From Acidaminococcus sp. (lineage in GTDB: Bacteria > Bacillota > Negativicutes > Acidaminococcales > Acidaminococcaceae), in the NCBI GenBank assembly GCA_022482815.1, contig JAKVOM010000001.1, positions 2,686,946-2,750,945 of the forward strand: a DNA stretch of 64,000 bases. Direction: 5' to 3'. The position numbers and the translations under genes are program-made. Numbering within the stretch: position 1 is the stretch's first letter; every line of letters begins with the position of its first letter. Positions 9,113 to 16,067 of the stretch are shown here, in pieces. The notes under the pieces are model-generated. The model saw only the letters and a program-made list of their open reading frames with translations. It was not told the DNA's origin and made no database searches.

Positions 9113-9943
9113 TTATTTCCCCGGCTGCAAAGGCCCGTAAAAATAGCTGGCCGTTGCGCCGCCGTCCATCAGAAGGGCCGAGCCTGTCATGAAGGACGCC
9201 CGGTCACTGAGGACAAAGGCCGCCAGCTGTGCGATTTCATCAGCCGTCCCCGGCCGTCCTGCCGGACATTTCTTGAACATATTTTTATAAAAATCACCGC
9301 GCGGACCATTGAATTCATCGAGTGCCAGCGGCGTCACAATGATGCCCGGCGCAATGGCATTGATGCGTGCCCCGCGGGCTCCCCACTTCACGGCTTCTCC
9401 CATGACGCGTTTTTCATTGCAGCGCTTGGCCAGCTGGTACGCATGGAGCGTATCCTTAATCTGATCTTTTTGAAGGAAAGGAAGCGCAAGGAGCGATTCC
9501 GTATCCGCCGTAGCAAGGGCTCTGTCTTCTTCCGGCGTCAGTTGCGGCATACGCCAGCCGGACTGGCTGCTGATGGTAATTCCGCTGCCGCCCGGTGTAA
9601 TCACTTTACCGACTTCTTCGAGCAGGACAGCCGTCCCGTAGAGGTCGACTTTAAGGATACTTTCAATAGAAGCCTGGCTGGGAGATACACCGGCCCCGTT
9701 GATGAGCATCTTGATGGGTCCGAATTGCTGCGCCTTTTGGATAAAGTTTTTTATGGACTCACGCCTCGAAAGGTCTGCTTCCACAGCTTCCACATCAAAC
9801 CCCGCTTCCGTCAACAGTTTCGCCGCCTCGCGGGCATGAGCAAGGCTGCGGTCTCCCATGACAATTTTTTTATTGTAGCCGACACTCCGGGCACAGGCGA
9901 CACTGATTTTACCGGCACCCATAACAAGCAGTACATCTTTCAT
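9113..9943 (-). CDS. SDR-family oxidoreductase
   Basis: The 276 residues have a Rossmann-fold short-chain dehydrogenase layout. The nucleotide-binding loop is GAGKISVACA, a departure from the usual TGxxxGxG. INGAG near residue 87 stands for the NNAG motif, SSQSG near 128 supplies the catalytic Ser, and YQLAK near 168 is the YxxxK active site. The C-terminal part (APGIIVTPL, GRPGTADEIAQLAAFVLSD, GSALLMDGG) is standard for the family. It should reduce or oxidise a carbonyl/alcohol substrate with NAD(P); the substrate is unknown. It is the last gene of an operon with the flavodoxin-like (12 bases upstream) and acetyltransferase genes, opposite a LysR gene that probably controls them. SDR assignment is firm. 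Confidence 0.9.
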   Translation of the reverse strand: MKDVLLVMGAGKISVACARSVGYNKKIVMGDRSLAHAREAAKLLTEAGFDVEAVEADLSRRESIKNFIQKAQQFGPIKMLINGAGVSPSQASIESILKVDLYGTAVLLEEVGKVITPGGSGITISSQSGWRMPQLTPEEDRALATADTESLLALPFLQKDQIKDTLHAYQLAKRCNEKRVMGEAVKWGARGARINAIAPGIIVTPLALDEFNGPRGDFYKNMFKKCPAGRPGTADEIAQLAAFVLSDRASFMTGSALLMDGGATASYFYGPLQPGK

Positions 9944-9955
9944 CGTATTTCCTCC

Positions 9956-10474
9956 TTAGAAATTTCTCTTTACCCACGCTTCGATGGTCTTTTGGGAAGC
10001 GCCTACATCGGCCCCGCGGATAGCAAGGCCCTCACCGACATTGGCCTGCGGATAAAGCTTACGAAGATCATTTGCTGCATGCCCAAGTCCGGATCCTTCG
10101 TGCGTCATGACAGGAAAAAGATTCTTTCCGGCAAGATCCAAGGCATCGAGCTGCGTAAAGATGGCCATGGGATACGTACCCCACCAACACGGTCCCGCAA
10201 CGATGATATTTTGGTACTCGTCCGCGCTTTCGAGCATTTTCTTAAGGTGCGGCCGGGCGTTCTCACTCAGTTCGCTTCTTGCTTCTTCCGTGCATGCATT
10301 GTAATCGGCGGCATAAGGCTTTTCTGTTTCGACTTCAAAAAGATCGACGGGCATAAGCTGAGCAATTTTCTCCACGACAGCTTCCGTGTTTCCCTTTACC
10401 AGATTCTTGATGGAGCCTCTCACATAGTTTTCTCCCTTGCGGGAATAATAAATGACTAAAGTCTTGTTCATCAC
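9956..10474 (-). CDS. Flavodoxin-like protein
   Basis: The 172 residues begin MMNKTLVIYYSRKGENYV, the FMN phosphate-binding loop of flavodoxins in a variant form (YYSRKGENY). NTEAVVEKIAQ follows, with AGPCWWGTYPMAIFTQLD around residue 95 (isoalloxazine-contacting loop) and MTHEGSGLGHA near 125. This matches the single-domain flavodoxin/NAD(P)H-quinone-type proteins that bind FMN and carry electrons. The start may be the second Met. It is the middle gene of a three-gene operon, 6 bases after the acetyltransferase stop and 12 bases before the SDR gene. The partner enzyme is not evident; the SDR downstream is a candidate only by position. Confidence 0.85.
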   Translation of the reverse strand: MMNKTLVIYYSRKGENYVRGSIKNLVKGNTEAVVEKIAQLMPVDLFEVETEKPYAADYNACTEEARSELSENARPHLKKMLESADEYQNIIVAGPCWWGTYPMAIFTQLDALDLAGKNLFPVMTHEGSGLGHAANDLRKLYPQANVGEGLAIRGADVGASQKTIEAWVKRNF

Positions 10475-10480
10475 GGCCTC

Positions 10481-11035
10481 CTAAATCTTTTTGACCACGT
10501 GCGCCGGATTACCAACGGCCACGCAATAATCAGGGATATCTTTCGTCACGACGGAACCGGTTCCGATGATGGCGCCTTCACCGATGGTGACTCCTGGCAG
10601 GATGCTCACACGAGCCCCAATCCAGGCATTTTTCTTGATATGGATTTCCTTTGTCATAATGGTGCGGATATTTCTCGGCTCATGATTGACGGTAAAAAGT
10701 CCTACGCCGGGACCCATCATGACGCCGTCCTCGATGGTCACCGTGCCTACGGACATGATAGTAAGATGGTGATTGCTAAGGACGTTGTGCCCGATATTCA
10801 CTCGGCAGCCGCAGTCGATATCAAAAGGCGGAATCAGATAAGAATCATCAGGCATACGGCCCGCAAACAGTTCCTTTTCCAAGGCCTTGATTTTATCGGT
10901 CTTGCCGGGATCCAGTTGACGGATTTCATGGCAGACCTTGGCACAGCGGCCAAATTCTTTACCAGCCTCAGCAAGATATTCCGGATTTCTGATATCATAA
11001 TGTTTTCCATTTCTCAAATCTTCAAAAACGCTCAT
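10481..11035 (-). CDS. Sugar O-acetyltransferase (maltose/galactoside acetyltransferase type)
   Basis: The 184 residues are the normal length for the LacA/Maa/NodL group. The N-terminal Mac-type helical part is residues 1-60 (RNPEYLAEAGKEFGRCAKVC). Left-handed beta-helix hexapeptide repeats follow (INIGHNVLSNHHLTIMSVGT, VTIGEGAIIGTGSVVTKDIP). The catalytic His is in FTVNHEPRN. It transfers acetyl from acetyl-CoA to a sugar hydroxyl, probably for detoxification or modification of sugars. It is the first gene of the operon, preceded by GGAGG at a good distance and by a well-formed promoter in the LysR intergenic region. Confidence 0.92.
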   Translation of the reverse strand: MSVFEDLRNGKHYDIRNPEYLAEAGKEFGRCAKVCHEIRQLDPGKTDKIKALEKELFAGRMPDDSYLIPPFDIDCGCRVNIGHNVLSNHHLTIMSVGTVTIEDGVMMGPGVGLFTVNHEPRNIRTIMTKEIHIKKNAWIGARVSILPGVTIGEGAIIGTGSVVTKDIPDYCVAVGNPAHVVKKI

Positions 11036-11101
11036 GGACGGAGCCTCCTTTTCTTATCTAAACCAGTTTCACTGAAGTTGCATCCTCGCTTCGTTAATGT
11101 T

Positions 11102-11138
11102 AGTATAAAGGCGGATATTTTATTTTTCAAATTGAAAA
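11102..11138 (-). promoter_or_regulatory. Promoter of the acetyltransferase operon with LysR-type palindrome
   Basis: The minus strand has TTGAAA (+ 11125-11130), a 17-base spacer and TATACT (+ 11102-11107). The -35 lies inside the palindrome TTTTCAA-A-TTGAAAA (about 11124-11138), of the T-N11-A kind bound by LysR proteins. A second AT-rich inverted repeat, ATGATTT...AAATCAT, spans 11142-11168 towards the divergent lysR-type gene. Operator function is inferred from position. Confidence 0.65.
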
Positions 11139-11202
11139 TATATGATTTTAATTTAATTTTTAAATCATAGTTCCGTAAGTTCGGATAGTTTGGAGGTCAG
11201 TT

Positions 11203-12081
11203 ATGAATACGAAACAAATGGAATATATCCTCGCCATCATGGAAACCAGGAATTTCAACCGGGCCGCAGAAGCTCTCTACATCTCGCAGCCTACCCTCAC
11301 TTATCAAATCAAACTGGTCGAAAAAGAAATCGGCTTCAGAATCTTCGACCGTTCTTTCCGAGGAATCACCCTGACGCCGGCGGGGGAACAGTTTGTCACG
11401 ACCGTCCGAAACGTTCTGACGGATCTCAAGATTGCCGTGGAACAAGGACAAAATGTGTCCCGTAAGTATACCCAGGACATCCGCATCGTAGAGCCTATCC
11501 GCAGTGCCCTGCCCCTCCTGCCCCGGGTCATCGAAGCCTTTGAGGCCGCCCATCCCCACACTTCTGTGACCCCGGGCTTTGACTGGCACAATGGTCTGAC
11601 GCGGTTTCTCAAAGGGGAATATGATATTATCTTCGACCTCTACGAAAATGTCCGCCAAATCCCGGACATTAATGTCCATCCCCTCTTTTCCAGCAAAATT
11701 TACCTGGTTACGCGCACGGATGATTCCCTGGCAGGAAAGGATCTCATCCATGAAAACGACCTTGCCGGCAGGACGCTCATGGTCGGTGGTCCCAGTCCGG
11801 AACCCCTGCGGGCCGTTCAAAAGAGAGTTGTTACCCACGTGGAATGCTCCCATTTCAACAGTGAAAGCCATGATATGTCCCTGACCTATGTGGCGAGCAA
11901 ACGGGCTATTGTCCTCGCCCCGGGGTTCCTCCACGAACACACGGACGACTTTTGCTGGACGCCCTTCGACTGCACGGAAACCATCCCCTGCGTGCTGTGC
12001 ACGCATAAGGAGGATAAGCGGGAGGAAGTGAAGGAATTAGTGGAAAGTCTTGTTGAGATGCACAAGAGAAGCTTTCATTAA
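11203..12081 (+). CDS. LysR-family transcriptional regulator
   Basis: The 292 residues carry an N-terminal winged helix-turn-helix (residues 1-60: YILAIMETRNFNRAAEALYI, SQPTLTYQIKLVEKEIGFRI, FDRSFRGITLTPAGEQF) typical of LysR proteins. A periplasmic-binding-like effector domain from about residue 90 to the end has the usual hydrophobic/charged pattern (FLKGEYDIIFDLYE, SKRAIVLAPGFL). The start ATG has TTTGGAGG nine bases upstream. It is transcribed away from the acetyltransferase-flavodoxin-SDR operon across a 167-bp gap with palindromes, the classical arrangement of a LysR activator and its target. The inducer is unknown. Confidence 0.93.
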   Translation: MNTKQMEYILAIMETRNFNRAAEALYISQPTLTYQIKLVEKEIGFRIFDRSFRGITLTPAGEQFVTTVRNVLTDLKIAVEQGQNVSRKYTQDIRIVEPIRSALPLLPRVIEAFEAAHPHTSVTPGFDWHNGLTRFLKGEYDIIFDLYENVRQIPDINVHPLFSSKIYLVTRTDDSLAGKDLIHENDLAGRTLMVGGPSPEPLRAVQKRVVTHVECSHFNSESHDMSLTYVASKRAIVLAPGFLHEHTDDFCWTPFDCTETIPCVLCTHKEDKREEVKELVESLVEMHKRSFH

Positions 12082-12094
12082 AAAGCTGAAATAA

Positions 12095-12250
12095 AAGCTA
12101 TGGCGCTTCGCGCAAAAAAACGCTGTGGCCGCCAGAGGCGGCTGTATGAATAAAAGAAAACAAAAAAGCGCCTTTGGCTTTTGGCATATGGCATTTAGCC
12201 CGGTGCGCGCAAAGTAGTGACGTCATGGGGAGTGTAAAAGAAGCTTTTTA
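12095..12250. repeat. Intergenic repeats, families C and B
   Basis: Family C (ATGGCGCTTCGCGCAAAAAA, then GCTGTGGCCGCCAGAGGCGG) is followed by family B (AAAAGCGCCTTTGGCTTTTG, then GGCATATGGCATTTAGCC, then TAGTGACGTCATGGGGAGTG). A second family-B piece in inverse orientation is at about 12482-12530. Between them, 12330-12480 holds a small hairpin (AGCGGCT/AGCCGCT) and nothing I can identify as a gene. Confidence 0.65.
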
Positions 12251-12277
12251 CTCATTGCCCGTTTCTTTCCATAAAAT

Positions 12278-12321
12278 AAGAGCTGTGGAGAAGTTCTATT
12301 ACGTACTTCTTCACAGCTCTT
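12278..12321 (+). terminator. Stem-loop, probable terminator after the LysR gene
   Basis: A 17-bp perfect stem, AAGAGCTGTGGAGAAGT with its complement (12278-12294 and 12305-12321), lies about 200 bases after the LysR stop codon. The U-tract is weak (TTGCTATTATT). A closely similar hairpin is at 51349-51390. Confidence 0.55.
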
Positions 12322-12523
12322 GCTATTATTAGTATTTCAATAGTTAAGGCAAAGCCAAAAAGTAGCCGGTCACTATGTGAAAAGCTAAGTACCAGCAGCA
12401 AATTCTATCAGAATCTAGCCAAACTAGCGGCTCGTACGATTGTACCAGCCGCTGCACACTAACCACCCACTACTTTTACGCATGCAAGGCTAAAAGCTAG
12501 ATGCCATATGCCAAAAGCGCCTT

Positions 12524-13408
12524 TTATTTTTTATACAGTGCGTTAAACACTTTACGTAATTTTTCGTCACGTGCTCTGGTAGCCTCAACATCCTTCCCGT
12601 TGGAATAATCGTAGAAGCCTTTCTTTGTCTTGACGCCCAGTTCTCCTTTTTCGTAATGTTCCTTCAGAAGCACCGGGACGGTATGGCGATCATCCAAATC
12701 TTCCATGAGGTAGCTTGCCACGTGATAGAATGTATCCAGGCCGCCAAAGTCCATGGTCTCGAGCGGGCCGATGCAGGCCCAGCGGAAAGCAAGGCCATAC
12801 TTCATGACAGCATCTATATCTTCAGCCGACACGACGCCTTTTTCCACGAGAGAAAGAGCTTCACGGATTACAGCAAGCTGCAGCCGGTTGGCGGCAAAAC
12901 CGAGGACGTCTTTGTTGACAATGACGGGTTTCTTCCCGATGGACTGTCCCAGTTCCTTTACCGTTTCGGCAACACTCTGGAGGGTCTTATCGTTTTTGAT
13001 GATTTCAATAAGGAGAATCAGCGTCGGCGGATTAAACCAGTGCATGCCCAGGAAGCGCTCCGGATGGGTCACGAATTTTGCCAGGCCGTTGATGGAAAGG
13101 CCTGATGTATTGGTCGCAATAATGGTGTTATCGCTGACGATTTTGCAGAGAGACTCATAAAATCCCTGCTTAATCTTTATATCTTCCGTCAGATTCTCGA
13201 TAACGATGTCCCGGGAAGCGAGTTCCTTCATATCCGTCGTATAGCAAATCTTATCGCGGCTGCTTTCACTGATAAGAGTCTTTGCCCGTTCGAGGGTGGG
13301 AACGCGGTGGTTCCAAAGCGTAACCTCATATCCATAGGAAGCAAAGATATCCGCCATGGAATAGCCCATGGTTCCGGCTCCGGCAATCCCGATTTTCTTA
13401 ATTTGCAT
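12524..13408 (-). CDS. hbd: 3-hydroxyacyl-CoA dehydrogenase (3-hydroxybutyryl-CoA dehydrogenase type)
   Basis: The 294 residues have the N-terminal NAD-binding site IGIAGAGTMG (residues 6-15) and family signatures ENLTEDIKIKQGFYE and TNTSGLSI. The catalytic-His motif is MHWFNPP (usually HFFNP). The C-terminal domain has GFAANRLQLAVIREALSLVE and a KTKKGFYDYSNG end. It oxidises (S)-3-hydroxyacyl-CoA with NAD, or the reverse, a step of butyrate or crotonyl-CoA metabolism in fermentative anaerobes. No other butyrate-pathway gene is adjacent, so its exact pathway is open; the symbol is by family. The ATG has a GGAG-type site upstream. The 3' end runs into a family-B repeat. Confidence 0.88.
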   Translation of the reverse strand: MQIKKIGIAGAGTMGYSMADIFASYGYEVTLWNHRVPTLERAKTLISESSRDKICYTTDMKELASRDIVIENLTEDIKIKQGFYESLCKIVSDNTIIATNTSGLSINGLAKFVTHPERFLGMHWFNPPTLILLIEIIKNDKTLQSVAETVKELGQSIGKKPVIVNKDVLGFAANRLQLAVIREALSLVEKGVVSAEDIDAVMKYGLAFRWACIGPLETMDFGGLDTFYHVASYLMEDLDDRHTVPVLLKEHYEKGELGVKTKKGFYDYSNGKDVEATRARDEKLRKVFNALYKK

Positions 13409-13511
13409 CTTATGTCTCTCCTTTCAAGGCAACAATCTGAAGCAATTCGAATTCATCATAGCACAGGGGGAGAAAAGATTCCACTCAGCACTGCCCGTGA
13501 GACGATCTGCT

Positions 13512-13561
13512 AAAAAAATAAAGGAACCGCATTACGTCATTCTCGGCGTTCATGCGATTCC
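13512..13561 (-). terminator. Terminator of the small lipoprotein gene
   Basis: The stem GGAACCGCAT/ATGCGATTCC (13523-13532 and 13552-13561, one wobble) is followed on the minus strand by UUUAUUUUUUU. It sits about 26 bases after the stop codon at 13587. Confidence 0.75.
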
Positions 13562-13586
13562 GCTCTCTTACGTGAGGTTCACTCTG

Positions 13587-13799
13587 TCAAAACGGTTTCA
13601 TGACCTTAAGGGTCACATCCATCGCCATATGTCCCTTTACCTTTGAATGAAATACAAACATAGGCTGTTTCTGAGTTAATTCGGAGTCCCCTCCGTCTCC
13701 CTGCTCAATTTGAATTATCCCTTTTTTAGTGCAAGCCGCTGCTGCGGCCAGGAGCGTACACAGGCCCGCTGCCATCCATACAGCATGAGATCTTTTCAC
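13587..13799 (-). CDS. Small putative lipoprotein
   Basis: The 70 residues start at GTG with AGGAGG eight bases upstream, which decides the start. Residues 1-22 form a lipoprotein signal (MKRSH, hydrophobic stretch, then LLAAAAAC) with the lipidated Cys at about position 23. The mature part is only 48 residues (CTKKGIIQIEQGDGG...) and matches nothing I recognise. It has its own terminator and stands alone between the 3-hydroxyacyl-CoA dehydrogenase gene and the ISL3 element. Probably a membrane-anchored small protein. Confidence 0.65.
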   Translation of the reverse strand: MKRSHAVWMAAGLCTLLAAAAACTKKGIIQIEQGDGGDSELTQKQPMFVFHSKVKGHMAMDVTLKVMKPF

Positions 13800-13960
13800 G
13801 GTCGCTATCCTCCTCTGCCATTGTGAAGTTTATTATATCGCTTGCACCCTGGGGATTCAAGCAATGAACAAGGTTCGAATTTTCTGCTTGTGAACTGCCG
13901 ATTGACTATATAGTTAATTTATACAGGTGCAGGCATAAAAAAAGGTTCTATAATAAATGT

Positions 13961-13996
13961 TGGGGTGAGGAAATATTCTTTCCTCACCCCATTTTT
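13961..13996 (+). terminator. Terminator just inside the left end of ISL3 copy 2
   Basis: GGGGTGAGGAAA/TTTCCTCACCCC is followed by ATTTTTG and overlaps the terminal repeat. It should stop transcription coming into the element from the left, keeping the transposase silent after insertion next to active genes. Confidence 0.7.
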
Positions 13997-14006
13997 GCAT
14001 AAAAAA

Positions 14007-14079
14007 GTGGACATAGACGGCATCCACTCTTACAATTAAATCGCCAAACCTAAATGAAAGGAAGATGGCCTATGTCCAC
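14007..14079 (+). promoter_or_regulatory. Inverted repeat covering the transposase start codon
   Basis: GTGGACATAG (14007-14016) is perfectly complementary to CTATGTCCAC (14070-14079), which contains the ATG of the transposase. In a read-through transcript the start codon would be paired. This parallels the ribosome-site hairpin of ISL3 copy 1 and supports 14072 as the start. Confidence 0.55.
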
Positions 14080-15289
14080 ATTTGATTATATAGCAAATTC
14101 CTTGAATGTCAAAGGTAACGTAATAAAAAAATGCATCCACAGTGAGCAACAAATTGAATTTATTATGGAACTGAATCGAGCTGTTGTCCAATGCCCTAAT
14201 TGTCATGCGAAGACCGATAGAATCAAGGATTACCGTTGGCAAAGGATTGCTATCGGATCCATTTTGCACCAACAGGCTTTTGTCCGATTACATAAAAGAA
14301 GATACGTTTGCCCTTGCTGCGGTCGTACATTCTTTGAAACCGTCCCGTTCCTGCAGCGTTATCAACGCAAATCAAAAGATCTGCAGATGCAGATTATGGT
14401 GTCGTGTTTTCAAAAGCGCAGCTTCACAGATATAGCGGCTGACTTCCACACATCTACTACAACGGTCATACGTTACTTTGACCGCCTTCATTTCCCTCAT
14501 CCCCAACACCTTCCCCAAGTCCTGGCCATGGATGAATTCCGGGGCAATGCTCATGGACAAAAGTATCAGGTCAGCATTACAGACGTAGAACACAATGAGC
14601 TCATCGACATTCTGCCAAGACGTGATGCAGACTGGATTATACGTTATTTTCTTCGCTATCCTAAAGCGGAGCGAAGAAGGGTTCGCTATGTTGTAATGGA
14701 CATGTCTGCCCTTTTTCGTTCTGTCTATAAAACAATGTTCCCGAATGCCACACTGATAGCCGATAGATTCCATGTACAGCGACTTGTTCTCTGGGCTATG
14801 GAAAGAGTAAGGAAAGACATTCAAAATACGTTTCCAAAGACCTCACCTTATTTGAAACATAATAAGAGGATTCTCCAAAAGAGGGGAACAACACTAAGTG
14901 GAGAAGAGCTGGTAAAGCTGCGCTGCATCCTCTCTCAATCTGATGAACTGAGGCGTGCATATATACTCAAAGAAGCATTTCACAAAGTATTGAGGCAGAA
15001 GACTGAATTGGCTGCGAAGCGGGAGCTAAACAAATGGTTAGCTATGGTAATGGGCTACAACTTAGATGCTTTTAAAGGGATTTTAAGATCTTTTAAAGAT
15101 TGGGAGGCTGCAATTATTCAAGCAATTATCCAGCCATACTCCAATGGATTCACAGAAGGCTGTAACAACCTGATTAAGACGGTTAAGAGAGTTGCATTTG
15201 GAATGCGTGATTTCAACAGATTTAGGAACCGGATTCTCTATGTGAATTGGCAAAAAAGGAACTCGGCAAATGCCTTGCCGAGTTCCTAA
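14072..15289 (+). CDS. ISL3-family transposase (second type)
   Basis: The 405 residues begin MSTFDYIANSLNVKG. GGAAG lies about eight bases upstream of this ATG; an upstream in-frame ATG at 14054 is less well placed. The zinc-ribbon part has CPNCH and CPCCGRTFFE (residues 45-90), followed by a helix-turn-helix (RSFTDIAADFHTSTTTVIRY). The DDE core has D in LAMDEFRGNAHGQKY, D in YVVMDMSALFRS and E in GFTEGCNNLIKTVKRVAFGM near the C-terminus. It is intact, only distantly related to the transposase at 2066-3415, and probably active on its own 24-bp ends. Confidence 0.94.
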   Translation: MSTFDYIANSLNVKGNVIKKCIHSEQQIEFIMELNRAVVQCPNCHAKTDRIKDYRWQRIAIGSILHQQAFVRLHKRRYVCPCCGRTFFETVPFLQRYQRKSKDLQMQIMVSCFQKRSFTDIAADFHTSTTTVIRYFDRLHFPHPQHLPQVLAMDEFRGNAHGQKYQVSITDVEHNELIDILPRRDADWIIRYFLRYPKAERRRVRYVVMDMSALFRSVYKTMFPNATLIADRFHVQRLVLWAMERVRKDIQNTFPKTSPYLKHNKRILQKRGTTLSGEELVKLRCILSQSDELRRAYILKEAFHKVLRQKTELAAKRELNKWLAMVMGYNLDAFKGILRSFKDWEAAIIQAIIQPYSNGFTEGCNNLIKTVKRVAFGMRDFNRFRNRILYVNWQKRNSANALPSS

Positions 15290-15333
15290 AAGGCGATTTA
15301 GTTGTGGGGCACCCCAACATTTGACAAAGAACC

Positions 15334-15378
15334 TAAAAAAACGAACTTCCTTTCTCAACACGAGAACAGGAAGTTCGT
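15334..15378 (-). terminator. Terminator of the His-Gln-Lys tRNA operon
   Basis: The perfect 11-bp stem ACGAACTTCCT/AGGAAGTTCGT (15341-15351 and 15368-15378) is followed by U7 on the minus strand. The U-tract is also the ISL3 target site. Confidence 0.88.
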
Positions 15379-15390
15379 ACCTGTAGAAAA

Positions 15391-15466
15391 TGGTGATCCA
15401 CCCGGGATTTGAACCCGGGACACCCTGATTAAAAGTCAGGTGCTCTACCAACTGAGCTAGTGAATC
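15391..15466 (-). tRNA. tRNA-Lys (anticodon UUU)
   Basis: 76 nt with encoded CCA. The acceptor GATTCAC pairs with GTGGATC (one G-U), followed by T8-A9 and D-stem GCTC/GAGC. The anticodon loop is CTTTTAA, and the T-arm has GGTTCAAATCC. Third tRNA of the operon. Confidence 0.97.
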
Positions 15467-15470
15467 AACT

Positions 15471-15546
15471 TGGCTGGGGCAGCTGGACTCGAACCAACGC
15501 ATGCGGGAGTCAAAGTCCCGTGCCTTACCGACTTGGCTATGCCCCA
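15471..15546 (-). tRNA. tRNA-Gln (anticodon UUG)
   Basis: 76 nt with encoded CCA. The acceptor is TGGGGCA/TGCCCCA, the anticodon loop CTTTGAC (anticodon TTG), and the T-loop GGTTCGAGTCC. Second tRNA of the operon, four bases from tRNA-Lys. Confidence 0.97.
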
Positions 15547-15552
15547 TTAAAA

Positions 15553-15629
15553 TGGGGTGGCTGGTGAGGATCGAACTCACGCGTGCCGGAGCCACAATCC
15601 GGTGTGTTAACCGCTTCACCACAGCCACC
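15553..15629 (-). tRNA. tRNA-His (anticodon GUG)
   Basis: 77 nt including the extra G at position -1 typical of tRNA-His, with encoded CCA (AGCCACCCCA 3' end as in other bacteria). The anticodon loop contains GTG and the T-loop is GTTCGATCC. First tRNA of the operon. Confidence 0.97.
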
Positions 15630-15660
15630 ATGTCGTACTGGACATCCCAGCGACTTGATT

Positions 15661-15689
15661 ATATTACCATATTACGTATAGCGTGTCAA
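15661..15689 (-). promoter_or_regulatory. Promoter of the tRNA operon
   Basis: The minus strand has TTGACA (+ 15684-15689), a 17-base spacer and TAATAT (+ 15661-15666), ending about 32 bases upstream of tRNA-His. It is a near-consensus vegetative promoter. The stretch 15690-15843 upstream of it holds no recognisable gene. Confidence 0.8.
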
Positions 15690-15843
15690 TGTTTTTTTAC
15701 ACTAATTTTTCATTTGCAGCAAGGTGTCAACCCCTTATTCTGCATAAAAGGTGCTTAGAAAAATAGAGAAGAATGGTTATTGTTAAATTCTCTCTTCTCA
15801 ATTCAGTAAAATACTTATTTTCGGCGCCGTTTTTAGTTCCCTT

Positions 15844-15990
15844 TTTCACAGAAGATTTGCTGCAAGACAGCCACAGATGCGCGAAAGACCGAATTAGGGC
15901 CGCGAAGTCGTACAAACTACGTACGTCGAGAGGTCATAATTCGGTCTGACAAAGCAGATGTGGCTGGATTCTGCAAATCGCTCTGTGAAA
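15844..15990 (-). ncRNA. Structured element A, copy 1 (147 nt, undescribed)
   Basis: Nearly the whole 147 nt folds as one long interrupted hairpin. The outer arms are TTTCACAGA/TCTGTGAAA, then GATTTGC/GCAAATC, CAGCCACA/TGTGGCTG and GACCGAATTA/TAATTCGGTC. The apical part has CGTAC-AAACTA-CGTACG and GAGAGGTCA. Copy A2 has exactly the same length, with compensated changes in the stems. The element follows the HutP-like gene and its terminator (B1). Whether it acts as RNA, as a DNA repeat or as a mobile hairpin is not known; ncRNA is a provisional type. Confidence 0.5.
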
Positions 15991-15996
15991 TTCCTT

Positions 15997-16060
15997 AAAA
16001 AAGCTCTCAGATAAGATGCGTGCGAGGCAAGCCGAGCACCAGATTATCTGAGGTGCCTTT
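15997..16060 (-). terminator. Element B, copy 1: terminator hairpin of the HutP-like gene
   Basis: On the minus strand the outer AAAG/CTTT and inner TCAGATAA/TTATCTGA stems close over a loop reading CTGGTGCTCGGCTTGCCTCG then CACGCAT, followed by GAGAGCUUUUUU. The loop is conserved in copies at 21529-21591 and 24918-24980, although the stem sequence differs. The hairpin starts 8 bases after the stop codon. Confidence 0.75.
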
Positions 16061-16067
16061 AATAAGC

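Larger units (their letters stand above)
13944..15333 (+). mobile_element. Complete ISL3-family insertion sequence (copy 2, 1390 bp)
   Basis: Terminal inverted repeats of 24 bp start GGTTCT and share AAATGTTGGGGTG (13944-13967 and 15310-15333, a few mismatches in between). An exact 8-bp target duplication, TAAAAAAA, flanks it at 13936-13943 and 15334-15341. One transposase is carried. The insertion is at the far edge of the U-tract of the tRNA operon terminator, leaving that terminator intact. Confidence 0.93.

Noticed and set aside
15083-15631. Minus-strand open frame over the tRNA cluster and transposase end
   Set aside because: It runs through three clear tRNA genes and a terminator; it is not a gene.
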